Shown: piece after piece, positions 35,902 to 46,739 of the stretch
How positions within the stretch are numbered: position 1 is the stretch's first letter
How the letters are laid out: the number at the start of each line of letters is the position of its first letter
From: Ligustrum vulgare
Lineage: Eukaryota > Streptophyta > Magnoliopsida > Lamiales > Oleaceae
DNA length: 64,000 bases
Direction: 5' to 3'
Assembly (NCBI GenBank): GCA_963555705.1
Contig: OY743172.1
Location: 23,311,446-23,375,445, forward strand
Made by a program: the position numbers and the translations under genes
The notes under the pieces: generated by a model
Database searches by the model: none
Seen by the model: only the letters and a program-made list of their open reading frames with translations
Told to the model about the DNA's origin: nothing

Positions 35902-37100
35902 GACCCTCCTTCTTCAAGCTGATTCGTCTCGAATCATAGGTTTGTCCTTGATACCTCATAGCACCTCCTGGATCAAAGGGAAAATTATAGCCTCCATGTC
36001 TCATGGTCAACCAATAGTGCTCCATCAATTGGGATGCAAGAATGTATTGAAACATGAGTTGGATTGGCCAATGTTGATGCAATTCAAGCTCCCATTTATA
36101 TTCAACCTGCAAGAATTTTTTAAGCAAAATGGGGTAGAGATCGTTAGTTTCACAAGATACAAGATATGGATCATTGTACTTGTAATATTTCAACTCCAAC
36201 TCCCCTTCCTGAATCACGAGGCTCTTCTCTTCGCCTCCCTCAATCGCTACTTCCAATTTATCGTTCTCAATCATCTCACCCACATTTTTAACCTCCACAA
36301 CATCCTCTACGTTTGCAGGTACGTGCACCCCCTCACCAATATCTTCATTATCCACATGAGAATTTGGAGCTTTATCAACTATTTCTAATTTTAACTCCCC
36401 CTCCTTCTTCTCAACTTTCTTATCTAATGATACCTCTTGCAATTCAACTACCTCACTATCACTCCCCTTTTGCACCCCAACATTATATTTTTCACTCCCA
36501 TGCAATGAACTCTTCTTTAAAAAAAAATCATTTGTCTCTTCATGTCCAAAATGGGATCACTCTCCTCATTCACAAGGCACCCAGTGTGGAATATATTCTC
36601 TCTTTGCTTATCCAACTCACTAGCCTTAGTTTGGGTGTTGGGAGCCCTCCTAGTGACCATAGATGTTTCCCTAACAAACCTCATATCATACCGCACTCCT
36701 CTATTCCGACCTATGCCCTAATCATAGTCATCCCTAATCTTTCTTCTATCTCCCCTCCTATCAACATTAGACTTTGGTGGTGGGGTCTCTACGTTAGCAC
36801 CCAACTTATCCAACATTCTCTCCAATTTTCTTTCCGTCTCCTCTACTTGCCTAGCAGAAGTGGTGGAAAAATTTTGCAACATCTCACACAATTCTTGATT
36901 CATGTTGTGCAAGTGTGGAAGTGTCCTCAAAAAAAAATTATTTCACTCGTGTGTTCACTCAATTCCCCAAGGAATGTAATCAACTACACCGAGAAAATTA
37001 TAATTCTTGTGAAGCATGAAACCACAATCAAGGAAGAATTATAGGAATGGATAAACACAAGAAGATGGCTATGAATTTGTGGACAAATTTTCAAGAGCAT
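35902..37100 (-). pseudogene. Gag remnant of the outer retrotransposon
   Basis: On the minus strand, 36718-36930 encodes a gag-like start (MRTLPHLHNMNQELCEMLQ ... coiled, charged). 35885-36505 encodes an acidic stretch leading to a segment with QLMEHYWLTMRHGG near the 3' LTR. The first piece is alike in position and composition to the gag start of the inner element (TLSHLHTMSNSNAQIQDL). No reverse transcriptase or integrase is seen here. The opposite-strand open frame at 36313-37044 is the antisense shadow. Confidence 0.5.
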
Positions 37101-37108
37101 AAAGTCAC

Positions 37109-37849
37109 AAAGGTATTGACCGAAAAATTCCCACAACGATTTAATACAAAACCCAAGAAAACTAAAGTGGTAAAATAAAGGATAAACACATTAACCCAAG
37201 TTTAAATCTAACCCAAAATTCAAGGATTAAACTAACTCTAGCCCAATAAGTATCAATCAAACAAATTTCAAGGTGGCGGAAACCAACAACAAATACAAGA
37301 ATAATAATACCCTAGATTTAGTTGAAGAAATTCCAAGGATAATACAAGAACAAAGGAGGTTAACCTTACCTCAAGGAGTCTCTCTTAAGACCAAGCTCAA
37401 ACGAACAACCAAGTTATTGTTACAAATGAAAAGGAATGTGTATATAATGTACAAAATGGGCAAAAAGGTGCAAATTCGGAATTTGCAAGAAAAATCCTGT
37501 TTTTGTAAAACGGAGTGTTTTGGTCGACCGAACTGGTAGACCGAAATTATTTCGGTCGATCACAGGGTCGACTGAAATGGGACTTTCAGTCGATCGTCAC
37601 TCATCTGAACGTGACTGAGGCTGAATCAAAAATTTCTCTGCAGAAGATCGGTCGACCAGAAGAAAGATCGGTCGACCGGACTTGGCTTAAACTCCAAGCT
37701 TCTCATTTTTTTGCTCCAACTTGATTCTTGGCTTTTTTTCTTGATTTATTCACATTTTTTAGCCTCGAATCTTGAACCTCTTCGACGTCGAATCTCGCCA
37801 TGGGTCCCAGGGCACGTGCATCGAGGTTTAACTTTCTCGATTCTCATCA
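37109..37849 (-). repeat. 3' LTR of the inner retrotransposon, tip eroded
   Basis: Closely matches 41860-42580. The right end (CTCATCA) and adjacent purine tract (reverse of TCCCCTCCCTCTTGG) are intact; the left tip, expected to read TGATG, is replaced by CACAAAGGTATTG. The purine-tract and LTR-end segment is repeated at about 37966-38020. Confidence 0.8.
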
Positions 37850-38192
37850 TCCCCTCCCTCTTGGAAAGGATTCGACCTCGAATCTGGTTTGATTGCACTA
37901 GTGTGAGATTCCTTGACCTTTGATCTTGAAACATTGCAGACCACATGTTCATGCGATGAAGTTGGACCTTCGCGATTCTCATCATCTCCTCCATCTTGAA
38001 AGAGATTCGACCACAAATTGACACCTACAATAAAAAAATAGAAAATTCAGACACAATAAATGTAACTAAAATTTCATACTCACCTTGCAAAATTAATTTG
38101 TAGGCGTTGCCAAGAACTTGAGAGGTGACAACATTGCAGGGTAGCATTTTGGATTTTATTCGATAGGGAACCCGTTCTCCCCTTGAAAAGAA

Positions 38193-38924
38193 CTATATCC
38201 AACCACCCGAATCAAATACGAATCGCCTCCTACCATGGTTGGCATGGGAAGTACATTGTATGCCAATTCCCCCAAATGGAAGCTCGAGCCTCCTGCAAAA
38301 GGGCTTAACCAAATGTGCATTCTCGTGCCCACCTAAACCAACTCTTTCTTCAATAAACATATGCATAAAGTTCAACAGAGTTAATATGTTAAAGTCACAA
38401 GCAATTTTAAGTGGAGAAAACTTGCTAATATGATGAGCAATTAAATTGTAAGCAAACTTAACAACCACAAAATTAGCACCAACTTCGTGCAAATGCACGA
38501 CTTCCCGAAAGAAAAGATTAGCTGTATTGATGACCTTGTTGGTTTCATGGCATGCAATCAAATGTGACATTTTAATACTCCTACCAACAATCACAATAAT
38601 AGCATCATTTTCTTTCTTTGTTCCAAGTAAACCCGTTATAAAATTTATAGGATTAGTAATCCGTGGTTCACTCATGATGGGCAAATATGTATGGAATTCT
38701 TGGGGCAAAAACTTGAATTTAGTCATTTTGCAAGTTAGGCATTTACGACAAGTGCAAACATGTTCAACACCAATCTTCAAATTAGGCCAATAAAATTGAT
38801 CACATAATACCCCTAAAACCCCGTTAATTTTAAATCGCCTCATCAAACAATTATCATGTGCCTCCCCCACTAACAATTCGCGCATGGCACATTTAAAAAG
38901 AAACAATCCAATTTTCCAAAACAA
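38193..38924 (-). pseudogene. Ty3-type integrase remnant of the inner retrotransposon
   Basis: The frame retains the zinc-binding N-terminus (RELLVGEAHDN ... FYWPNLKIGVEHVC, CRKCLTCK) and the start of the catalytic core (NFITGLLGTKKENDAIIVIV). The first catalytic Asp, usually in DFITGL, is N. After VHLHEVGANF the frame jumps to a late-core segment (VKFAYNLIAHHISKFSPLKI), so the middle of the core with the other acidic residues is deleted. It cannot be active. Confidence 0.8.
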
Positions 38925-39185
38925 ATCATTATTATGCCCATAGAATCCATCAAGTTATCGCTCACAATATGATTCATAAGTGTTTAACAAATTTGGATGA
39001 TTAACATACATGCCCTTAACATGTTCAAAATAAAAAGAGGGGGCATCAAGAAATGTTAGAAGTGAAGTTCTTTTATCATCAAGACATCCCAATAAATTTC
39101 TCCCATGGACTCCCCTAACTAGCAATTCCTTTAGAGGGCAAATAGGCACATCAAGCATATTTTCACAAAATAAGAATTCATCATG

Positions 39186-39755
39186 CTAATGATATGTACT
39201 ATATACAACATTTTCACAAAAAAATTTGGTACTTATGCAATTGGGCATATGCAAAAAGTTGCATTTACAAATTAAGCATTCATCATGACAATGATCCTTA
39301 CTACACTTTACATTTTCACAAGTCAACAATACACTTGTCAAATCTACATCAAGATCATACAACCCTATAATGTATTCAAAACACAATAACCTTGCATTCA
39401 AATAAATGTTAGGAGCATACCTCCTAGATGTTGCATTGGTTATCTCATTTTCTTTACCGAGGTTGTATTCGTTGTTGTAGGAAAATGTTCCCATGAATTT
39501 CTTCCACACGGCATGCCTTTGGAGCTCCTTGTTGCTTTGATAAGTATGCTTAACGATCCCATGCAACAAAGAAGTAACCAAGTTAGGGAGGGAAGTGTTA
39601 GAATACTTAAGAGTAAAGAATATTTTGGGGTGATCTTTTCTCTCAATTTTCTTGGTGACACTCATCATTTCCTCACCTTTTTCTGAGGTAGGAACCTCAA
39701 CTCTCGGTTCTTCTCTTACCTCTTCTTTTTCTGGAGTTGTGGCTCCAACCCTCAT
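39186..39755 (-). pseudogene. RNase H end of the inner Ty3-type pol
   Basis: The block LQRHAVWKKFMGTFSYNN, then GKENEITNATSRRY, matches the end of Ty3-type RNase H, where NADALSRR is usual and here reads TNATSRR. It continues into the RLLCFEYIIGLY linker. No reverse transcriptase core lies between this and the protease frame, so pol has a large internal deletion. The piece at 38955-39158 carries on the same degraded linker. Confidence 0.75.
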
Positions 39756-39837
39756 TTTCCCTCCTTTTTCTAGGGACGTGGCCCAACTCTCATGGTCTCA
39801 TTTTTACCTTCTTCAATTTTCTTAATTGAATTCTCTT

Positions 39838-41054
39838 TTATTTTCCTATTCTCCATTTTTTTTCTTCTTTTTCCTTTTCCTTTTCCTTTTCTTTTTCTTT
39901 TTCTTCCTTGAATTCCTTCTTGAGCTTCATTTGGTCTTTGCATACTTCTTCCAGGCTCAAAGATAGGATCACAACCTTTTTTCCATTCATTTTGAAGCTA
40001 CACCGGTTCCTCCTCCTATCCAGATTCGCATTTTGCTCACATTGCCAAGGTTTTCCCAAAATTATGTGAGTATTGTATATTGGAACTACATTACATATCA
40101 CTTGGTCACTATAGATTCCAATGTTGAAAGTAAGAAGAACTTGTTCACTCACTCTCACTTCCCCATTGTCACCCAACCTTTGCAATACATAGGGATTATG
40201 ATGCTTCATAAACGGTAACCCCAATTTCTCACCTTTACTAGCACTCACCAAATTAGTGTCAATCTCCCCATCTATCATGAGACTACATGGTTTATCACTC
40301 ACTGGGCACCTAGTGTAGAAATTACCCTTCCCATGTTTCTCCATCTCATTAGTATGAGCCAAGGATTGTGGTGGCCTAACATTCATCTCTTTCACTACCT
40401 CTCTACCTTCCCTCCTATGGAATGATGAAGTCTTCATTTGCTCAATATCAACCTTCTCATCCATCCCATCTCCACTCCTATCTACCCATTCTCTTCTTCT
40501 CCTATTCATACTCCAATCTCCTTCAACTTCTCCACTTTTACCCATTCCATGGAGTGATGAATTTTGCATTCTCACACTATCAATATTTTCATCAACTCCA
40601 TTTCGCCTATCATCTAACCACTCTCTTCTTTTCCTATTCATATTCCCATTTTGTTCACTATCCCTTTCATTACTCCAAACATCCCTTCTAATTTTCCTAT
40701 CCAAACTCCCATTTTGTTCACCATCCTCCTCTTTTCTCCAAACATCCCCACATTTACCCCTAACCTCTTTCCTATTCTTCCTTCCCATTCTCCCATCATC
40801 CACCAAAACATCTCCACATCTATTCCTCATTCTTCTACTATCTCTTCCCTCTACTCCATTATTAGTTGATGTACTCTCCCTCTTGTTCCCAAATTTTCTA
40901 ACCCACCCCCAATCTTCTCCATTTGTCTACCCATGGTGGTTGAAAGATTTTGTAACAAGTACTTCAAATCTTGAATTTGAGCATTGGAATTTGACATGGT
41001 GTGCAAGTGTGAAAGTGTTCTCACAAGAATATTTTTCACTCGTGTTTCACTCAA
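39838..41054 (-). pseudogene. Gag and aspartic protease remnant of the inner retrotransposon
   Basis: A gag-like start (about 41054, MSETRVKNILVRTLSHLH) changes frame at about 40851-40830. It continues as an arginine- and tryptophan-rich spacer with internal repeats (NRKRREWLDDRRNG, NRRRREWVDRSGDG), then a retropepsin-type segment (CSLMIDGEIDTNLVSA, THIILGKPWQ). The catalytic Asp is there but the following Gly-Ser is lost. A glutamate/lysine run ends the frame. Confidence 0.72.
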
Positions 41055-41845
41055 TTTAGGCTTTTACCCTCTATTGAGCTCACCACTCTTGCCTTTTTCC
41101 ACTCAAAAACTCATTTCTCACGTTCTCTAAGGAAGGTAATCAACTAAACTACAAAGTATAATTCTTGTGAAGTTAAGGATCACAAACAAGGAAGAATGAA
41201 TTTATAACAAGTAGATATAATAGAAAGTGAAATTTATGTGCTTGCTAAACTCAAAAGGAACAGTATTTATATGGGATAAGATGCTAGGAACACAATTTTA
41301 GCAATGAGATTGACAAACCACAAATATTTGATAAGGCAAAGATGTAGAGCAAATAAGCACAAGAGTGTAAAGTTTCAATGTAGCAATTTATCAAACACTT
41401 TGTACTCAATCTTTGAATAGCCTTGAATGTGGATATATGAAAACCCCCAACAACACAATTGTGGTAAGGAATGAATGATCAACAATTACCCAATGTATGG
41501 AGCAAGTGATATATGGAATAAATGTTGATGACACTCTCAATAATGGGAATTGGATAGCCCCAAGTAATTAGCAATATATGGGCATTGAACAACAAAGCAT
41601 TAATGGAGTATTTTTCATTGAGACAATTTATCAAACACTTTGAATACACAATTTGGAAAGTGTAGGTTTTGTAGTGAATGAATATGGAATTCCCCCAACA
41701 AACTCACAATCAATATACCCAATACATGGAATCAACAAAACACATGTGCATATAGATTTTCTCTAATTTTCAATTTTCGTTTTTTTTTTTTTTTTGGGAT
41801 AACAACAACAACAAATTAAAGATAGGTTTACCAAATTAGAGCCAA

Positions 41846-41857
41846 GCTCTGATACCA
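41846..41857 (-). other. Primer binding site of the inner retrotransposon
   Basis: The minus strand reads TGGTATCAGAGC, complementary to the 3' end of initiator-Met tRNA, two bases from the 5' LTR at 41860. Confidence 0.85.
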
Positions 41858-41859
41858 AA

Positions 41860-42580
41860 TGATGCGAACCTCTTCGGTATATTGACCGAAAATTTTCACA
41901 ACGATTTAATACAAAACCCAAGAAAGCTAAAGTGGTAAAATAAAGGATAAACACATTAACCCAAGTTTAAATTTAACCCAAAATTCAAGGATTAAACTAA
42001 CCCCAACTCAATGGGTATCAATCAAACAAATTTCAAGGTGGCAAAAACCAACAACAAATACAAGAATAATAATACCCTAGATTTAGTTGAAGAAATTCCA
42101 AGGATAATACAAGAACAAAGGAGGTTAACCTTACCTCAAGGAGTCTCTCTTAAGACCAAGCTCAAATGAACAACCAAGTTATTGTTACAAATGAAAAAGA
42201 ATGTGTATATAATGTACAAAATGGGCAAAATGTGCAAATTTGGAATTTGCAAGAAAAACCCCGTTTTTGTAAAACGGAGTGTTTCGGGCGATTACAGGGT
42301 CGACCGAAATGGGACTTTCGGTCGACCGTCACTCAGCCAAACACGACTGAGGCTGAATCAAAAATTTCTCTGCAGAAGATCGGTCGACCGGAAGAAAGTT
42401 CGGTCAACCGAACTTGGCTGAAACTCCAAGCTTCTCATTTTTTTGCTCCAACTTGATTATTGGCTTCTTTTCTTGATTTATTCGCATTATTTAGCCTCGA
42501 ATCTTGAACCTCTTCGACGTCGGATCTCGCCATGGGTCCCAGGGCACGTGCATCGAAGTTTGACTTACTCGATTCTCATC
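41860..42580 (-). repeat. 5' LTR of the inner retrotransposon
   Basis: Begins TGATGCGAACCTCTTCGG and ends GATTCTCATC, one base short of the family end. Adjacent primer site at 41846-41857. Strong match to 37109-37849. Confidence 0.85.
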
Positions 42581-42794
42581 CCACCTTGTAGGCAAAGCTT
42601 GAACAACATGGAATTATGAGTGTTTGATGAATTGTAAGCCTCAACAATTTCAAGAATGAGAACAAAGACAATACCCAATATGTAATGATCAAGAAATATT
42701 CAAGGGTATACAAATTTTCCAATTTTTTTGTGAATTTTTATTTTTTTTAACAACAACAATAATGTAAATGATAGATTTACCAAATTAGAGTCAA

Positions 42795-42806
42795 GCTCTG
42801 ATACCA
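42795..42806 (-). other. Primer binding site of the outer retrotransposon
   Basis: The minus strand reads TGGTATCAGAGC two bases from the 5' LTR at 42809, again the initiator-Met tRNA complement. Confidence 0.85.
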
Positions 42807-42808
42807 AA

Positions 42809-43581
42809 TGATGAAAACCCCATTGGTATATTGATTAAAAATTCTCACAACTATTTTGTATCAAACTTAAGAAAGCTAAGATGGTAAATAAAACGATAAA
42901 ACACCTTAACCCAAGTTTAAATCTAACACAAAATTCATTGATTAAATAATCAAACCCAATGGGTATTAACTAAACATATTTCAAGGTGGCGAAAATCAAC
43001 AACAAAATATAAGAATAATAATATTCTAGATTTAGTTGAAGAAATTTCAAAAAGAATTACAAGAGCAACAAGGGTTTACCTTCACCCAAAGGAGTCTTCA
43101 AGACCAATCTCATGAACATCCAACGTTTTTTTTAGGGTTTAAGTTATGAATGGTATTTAATGTACAAAATTTGGGTAAAATGAGTAAATTCGGAAATTAC
43201 AAGAAAACCCCCTTTTTTTTTCTTTCAAAAACAGCGTGTTTCAGTCGACTGATCCACTTTCAGATTGGTCAACCTGTCCGATCGACCGAAATGACAGTTT
43301 TGGTTGAACATTCCTCAACAAAAATTGACTAAGGCTGAACAAAATTTCTCTACAGAAGATTGGTTGATCGGAAGGAAGTTCGGTCGACCGAAAGATGCTG
43401 GAGCTTAAATCTTCATTCCTTTGCTCCCAACTTGATTTTTGGCTTGTTTTCTTGACTATAATCACTTTTCTAAGCCTTGAATATTCTTCTTTGATGCCCC
43501 GGGAGTCCTTCAAAATAGACTTGAAAATTGTTTAACTCGAATGATTAATTTTCTTTGGTGAGCCTCCTATGATTCTCATCA
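42809..43581 (-). repeat. 5' LTR of the outer retrotransposon
   Basis: Begins TGATGAAAACCCCATTGG and ends GATTCTCATCA, followed by the TACAG target duplication. Pairs with 35180-35901. Confidence 0.88.
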
Positions 43582-43958
43582 TACAGCCCGAGGATGCATT
43601 TTTACCTCAAGCAGTCTTTTTCTCCTAAATACAAACCATAGTGGTCGGGGTTCATCATACTCAGGTTAACTCATCTTAGTGCTCGGGATCATCCTCTTTT
43701 AGATAAGAATCACTCCCCATATTCCACTAGGACTCGTAGTCTTCCTCTTTTAATCTAGCACAACCATTGATATGCTACAACCTTATCCAAATTTCACTTT
43801 TGGAACTTCTGCCTCTAGTAGGACTTGTGAGTCTCCAGTGTATAGACGTATCTTAATCCTACCTGGATTATCCTACACGCCTCTATAAATATATGGCTCT
43901 CAACCAAAATTCAGGTACACAATTACATTTACAATTTATAGTCTCTTGCATAAATATT

Positions 43959-44113
<155 letters not shown>

Positions 44114-44172
44114 GACTTAAGCATCGAAAAGGCAACGATGACACACCTCATCGCCTTTGTTTCTGGTATATA

Positions 44173-45050
44173 CTGGCGTGGGTATGGTTCCATATGGTTC
44201 TGGTTCCCAGGGAACCAAATCGAACCAAGAACCGATGGTTCTTTTTGTAAGAGAAGAACCGAACCGTTCGATTCTTTTGGTTCTGGTTTTGGTTCTAGTT
44301 CTGGTTCTTGTTCCAATTTCCTAAACTAAAATTTTCAAACTTAAGGAATGGAGCGATGGTAGATTCCGGCTGGTAAGAGTCGTACAACAGTAAGGTCATC
44401 GACCTTGATCAATATGCGAATACAACAGTCATATTTGTCCTTAACATCAAAATATTCACTCCCTCCAGACCGTAACATATCTCATCATCCGTGTGTATGT
44501 GTTCTTTCTAAATATTCTTCAATTTCTGCTCGTAGTTCTCCATCTTTTCAGGGAAAGTCGCATAAGTCCAGCAAATCCTTGAAAATAAGATAACAACTGA
44601 TTGTAAGTGGAGAGTGAAGATTTATTGTTTGTTGATTTTTAAAGAATTGACAACTGAAGGCTTGAAGCTGAACGACAGAACCAGTGAAAGAAAAATGATT
44701 TTTGATCATTGATTTTTTGTTTATTACTTGTTTTACTTATAATTATTGTAATATTGAATAAGTTAATAGTTGTTGGGTAATTGATAATGACTAATGAACT
44801 TGATAAAATGTATTAAGATTAAGAATTGATGAATTTTTTTAAATTAATATTTAAAAAAAATAAAAGATTTGTGTTTTGTATTATGGATTCTGATTCTTGG
44901 TTCTGGTTATGAAGAAAGAACCGAACCAAAATCAAAACCGGAACCGAATGGTTCTTGATTTTTAGAACCAGAACCGTTTAAAATTTTGAAAGAACCGAAC
45001 CAAACCAAACCGAACCGAACCGTTGGTTTCGATTCTTTTGCCCAGACCCA
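44173..45050. mobile_element. hAT-like element with 8-bp target duplication GGTATATA
   Basis: GGTATATA occurs exactly at 44165-44172 and 45051-45058. Removing the insertion rejoins the LTR sequence around it. Ends are CTGGCGTGGGTATGGTTC and, reverse-complemented, TGGGTCTGGGCAAAAGAA, loosely inverted as in hAT elements. The inner flanks hold arrays of GGTTCTGGTT and GAACCGAACC motifs facing each other. No transposase is encoded. Confidence 0.75.
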
Positions 45051-45111
45051 GGTATATAGAGATCTAGTTTGTGCTCTTTCATTAATCAAGCTCGGGAAAT
45101 TACATATGCAA

Positions 45112-46240
45112 ATTTTTGGCATCATCAATATGTAAAGGGGATAATCCCGAAGGTGATTTCACTACAGGGCTAAAAGTTGTTAAAGGGTGGATATGTGGCA
45201 ATACAATATCCCAAAATCATGGAACGAGTCTTGTTACACTTATCCTCTCTACACTGAATTGACTATGAATCATGTCGGATTTTAATGTCCTGCAACTCTT
45301 CATTTTATTTGGACTTGAAAATGACAATGAAAAATATAGGTTAAGTTCGTTAACAACAACAATAACAACAACGACGACAACAGCAATAATAATAATTTAA
45401 AGGGTAAATAGCAAGAAACGTTCCTATCCTTCGGGGGTGATTGCGGAAATCATCCCCATCCTTTCATTTTTTTGCATTTTCACCCTTAAAATTATGTTTC
45501 ATTGTGGAATTCATTCTTTTCATCCATGCCGGTGAAATTTCACTTTTAAGTGCCTATGTGTAACCCACTACCAAATTTTAGCAAGGGTATTTCCATAGGT
45601 TTCTCTCTAAAGCAGATTAAAAAATTAAGGAAAATGCTATGAATCTTCAAAAAAGAAAAAAGAAAAAAAGAATCAAAATGCAAGGTAGACTAATTTTCTT
45701 AATACATTTCTCAAAACATTGGTAGTTCTCAATAAGAGTAGTCCAGTTTTTTTTTTTTTTTTTTTCCAATTGAGAGAATTGGGAAAAAAATTCCATTCAT
45801 TTTTACGAAGGCAAAGCCTCCAATAATCCAAACAGATCAATATGTACGGATTAACATTAACTTCTAAAAAATTTTAAGTTTGAAGATATGGAAAAAAAGT
45901 AATTTCAAATGGATTTAGAAAAATTTAGCAATTGGTGCAGTTCTTTTTCTTGGTGGCGCAATGGGTTTGTAAAAAATATTTAACCTAGAAAACGTTGTTG
46001 AGAAATTATGAAATTTTAATACGTATAAGACTCATATAAGTACAACATATAAAAAATTTTGTACTCTATGACCACGTTTGAGGCATGAAATGTATTTTCA
46101 AATAGAATGAACTTAATTCTCGAAATTGATCTGTCGCAGTTTACTACAAATGCTATAATAAATTTCATTGGACTCCAATCGACCTGGTTTTTTCTGAATG
46201 ACGATATATTTCTTCTTGGAATTGATTTTCAATCTCTTTT
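45112..46240. other. Transposon-derived and AT-rich intergenic stretch
   Basis: It contains a CAA/CGA-rich low-complexity patch (about 45352-45400), further retroelement-like sequence, and T-rich runs. No gene was recognised. Confidence 0.4.
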
Positions 46241-46252
46241 TCTTTCATTAGC

Positions 46253-46705
46253 TGAACTGAAGAAGAAAAATAGCAAGCCGAAGAGGCCAACAATCAAATC
46301 AGTGTTTGGTATGTTTATACATTCCATTTACTTTTTCAAGAGCGTAATCAACCTTTATTTTCTAGCCAATTTTGATGCCTTTATGGTTTGTTAGAACTTA
46401 GAACCTATAACATGAAAGAAGAGTTTTCGTTTAATATTTATACTTGCTTATGCTTCAGCGTTTTCTGAGGTGCTAGGGACAAGAGCATGCTTGGCTAAAC
46501 TTCAAAAAAGAATTAAACCTCAAAAACTTCTTTATTTCCAAAGATAATTTTTCAAAAGTTTACCTACAAAAGTTACTTTTATTACAGAGGACGAGACAGA
46601 AACATCGGAGGCTGGTAGTCCATCATCTCAAGGAAGCTTCCTGAATCTATTGCCCCCCCCCAAAAAACTTGAAGTTCCTGACAAGAGAAATAATAAATTC
46701 CAGTA
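46253..46705 (+). pseudogene. Exon-like fragments of an unrecognised gene
   Basis: One open stretch (about 46253-46309) reads AELKKKNSKPKRPTIKSVFG and ends at a GTATG donor-like site. After TTCAG near 46459 a short piece reads AFSEVLG and runs into sequence like a MITE end (46485). After TTACAG near 46587 another open piece reads EDETETSEAGSPSSQGSF then LNLLPPPKKLEVPDKR, to about 46703. The pieces look like true exons of low-complexity, charged protein, possibly broken by a MITE insertion. I do not recognise the family, and no start or stop exons were found. Confidence 0.35.
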
Positions 46706-46739
46706 AGTTCCTAATCTCTGTAGTGCTTTGCTACCACGT

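Larger units (their letters stand above)
35180..43581 (-). mobile_element. LTR retrotransposon (outer) with a related element inside
   Basis: The 3' LTR is 35180-35901 (722 bp) and the 5' LTR is 42809-43581 (773 bp). Both run from TGATGA to CTCATCA. A primer site complementary to initiator-Met tRNA (plus strand GCTCTGATACCA, 42795-42806) lies two bases inside the 5' LTR. A purine tract (reverse of GACCCTCCTTCTTC) borders the 3' LTR. The outer TACAG duplication is exact. Its own internal sequence is about 222 bp next to the 5' LTR plus 35902-37100; the rest is the inner element of the same family. LTR divergence by eye is clearly above 5%, so the insertion is not recent. Confidence 0.88.

Noticed and set aside
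36313..37044. Plus-strand 243-codon open frame
   Set aside because: It is antisense to the gag remnant of the outer retrotransposon and is rich in Pro/Ser/His without domain features.
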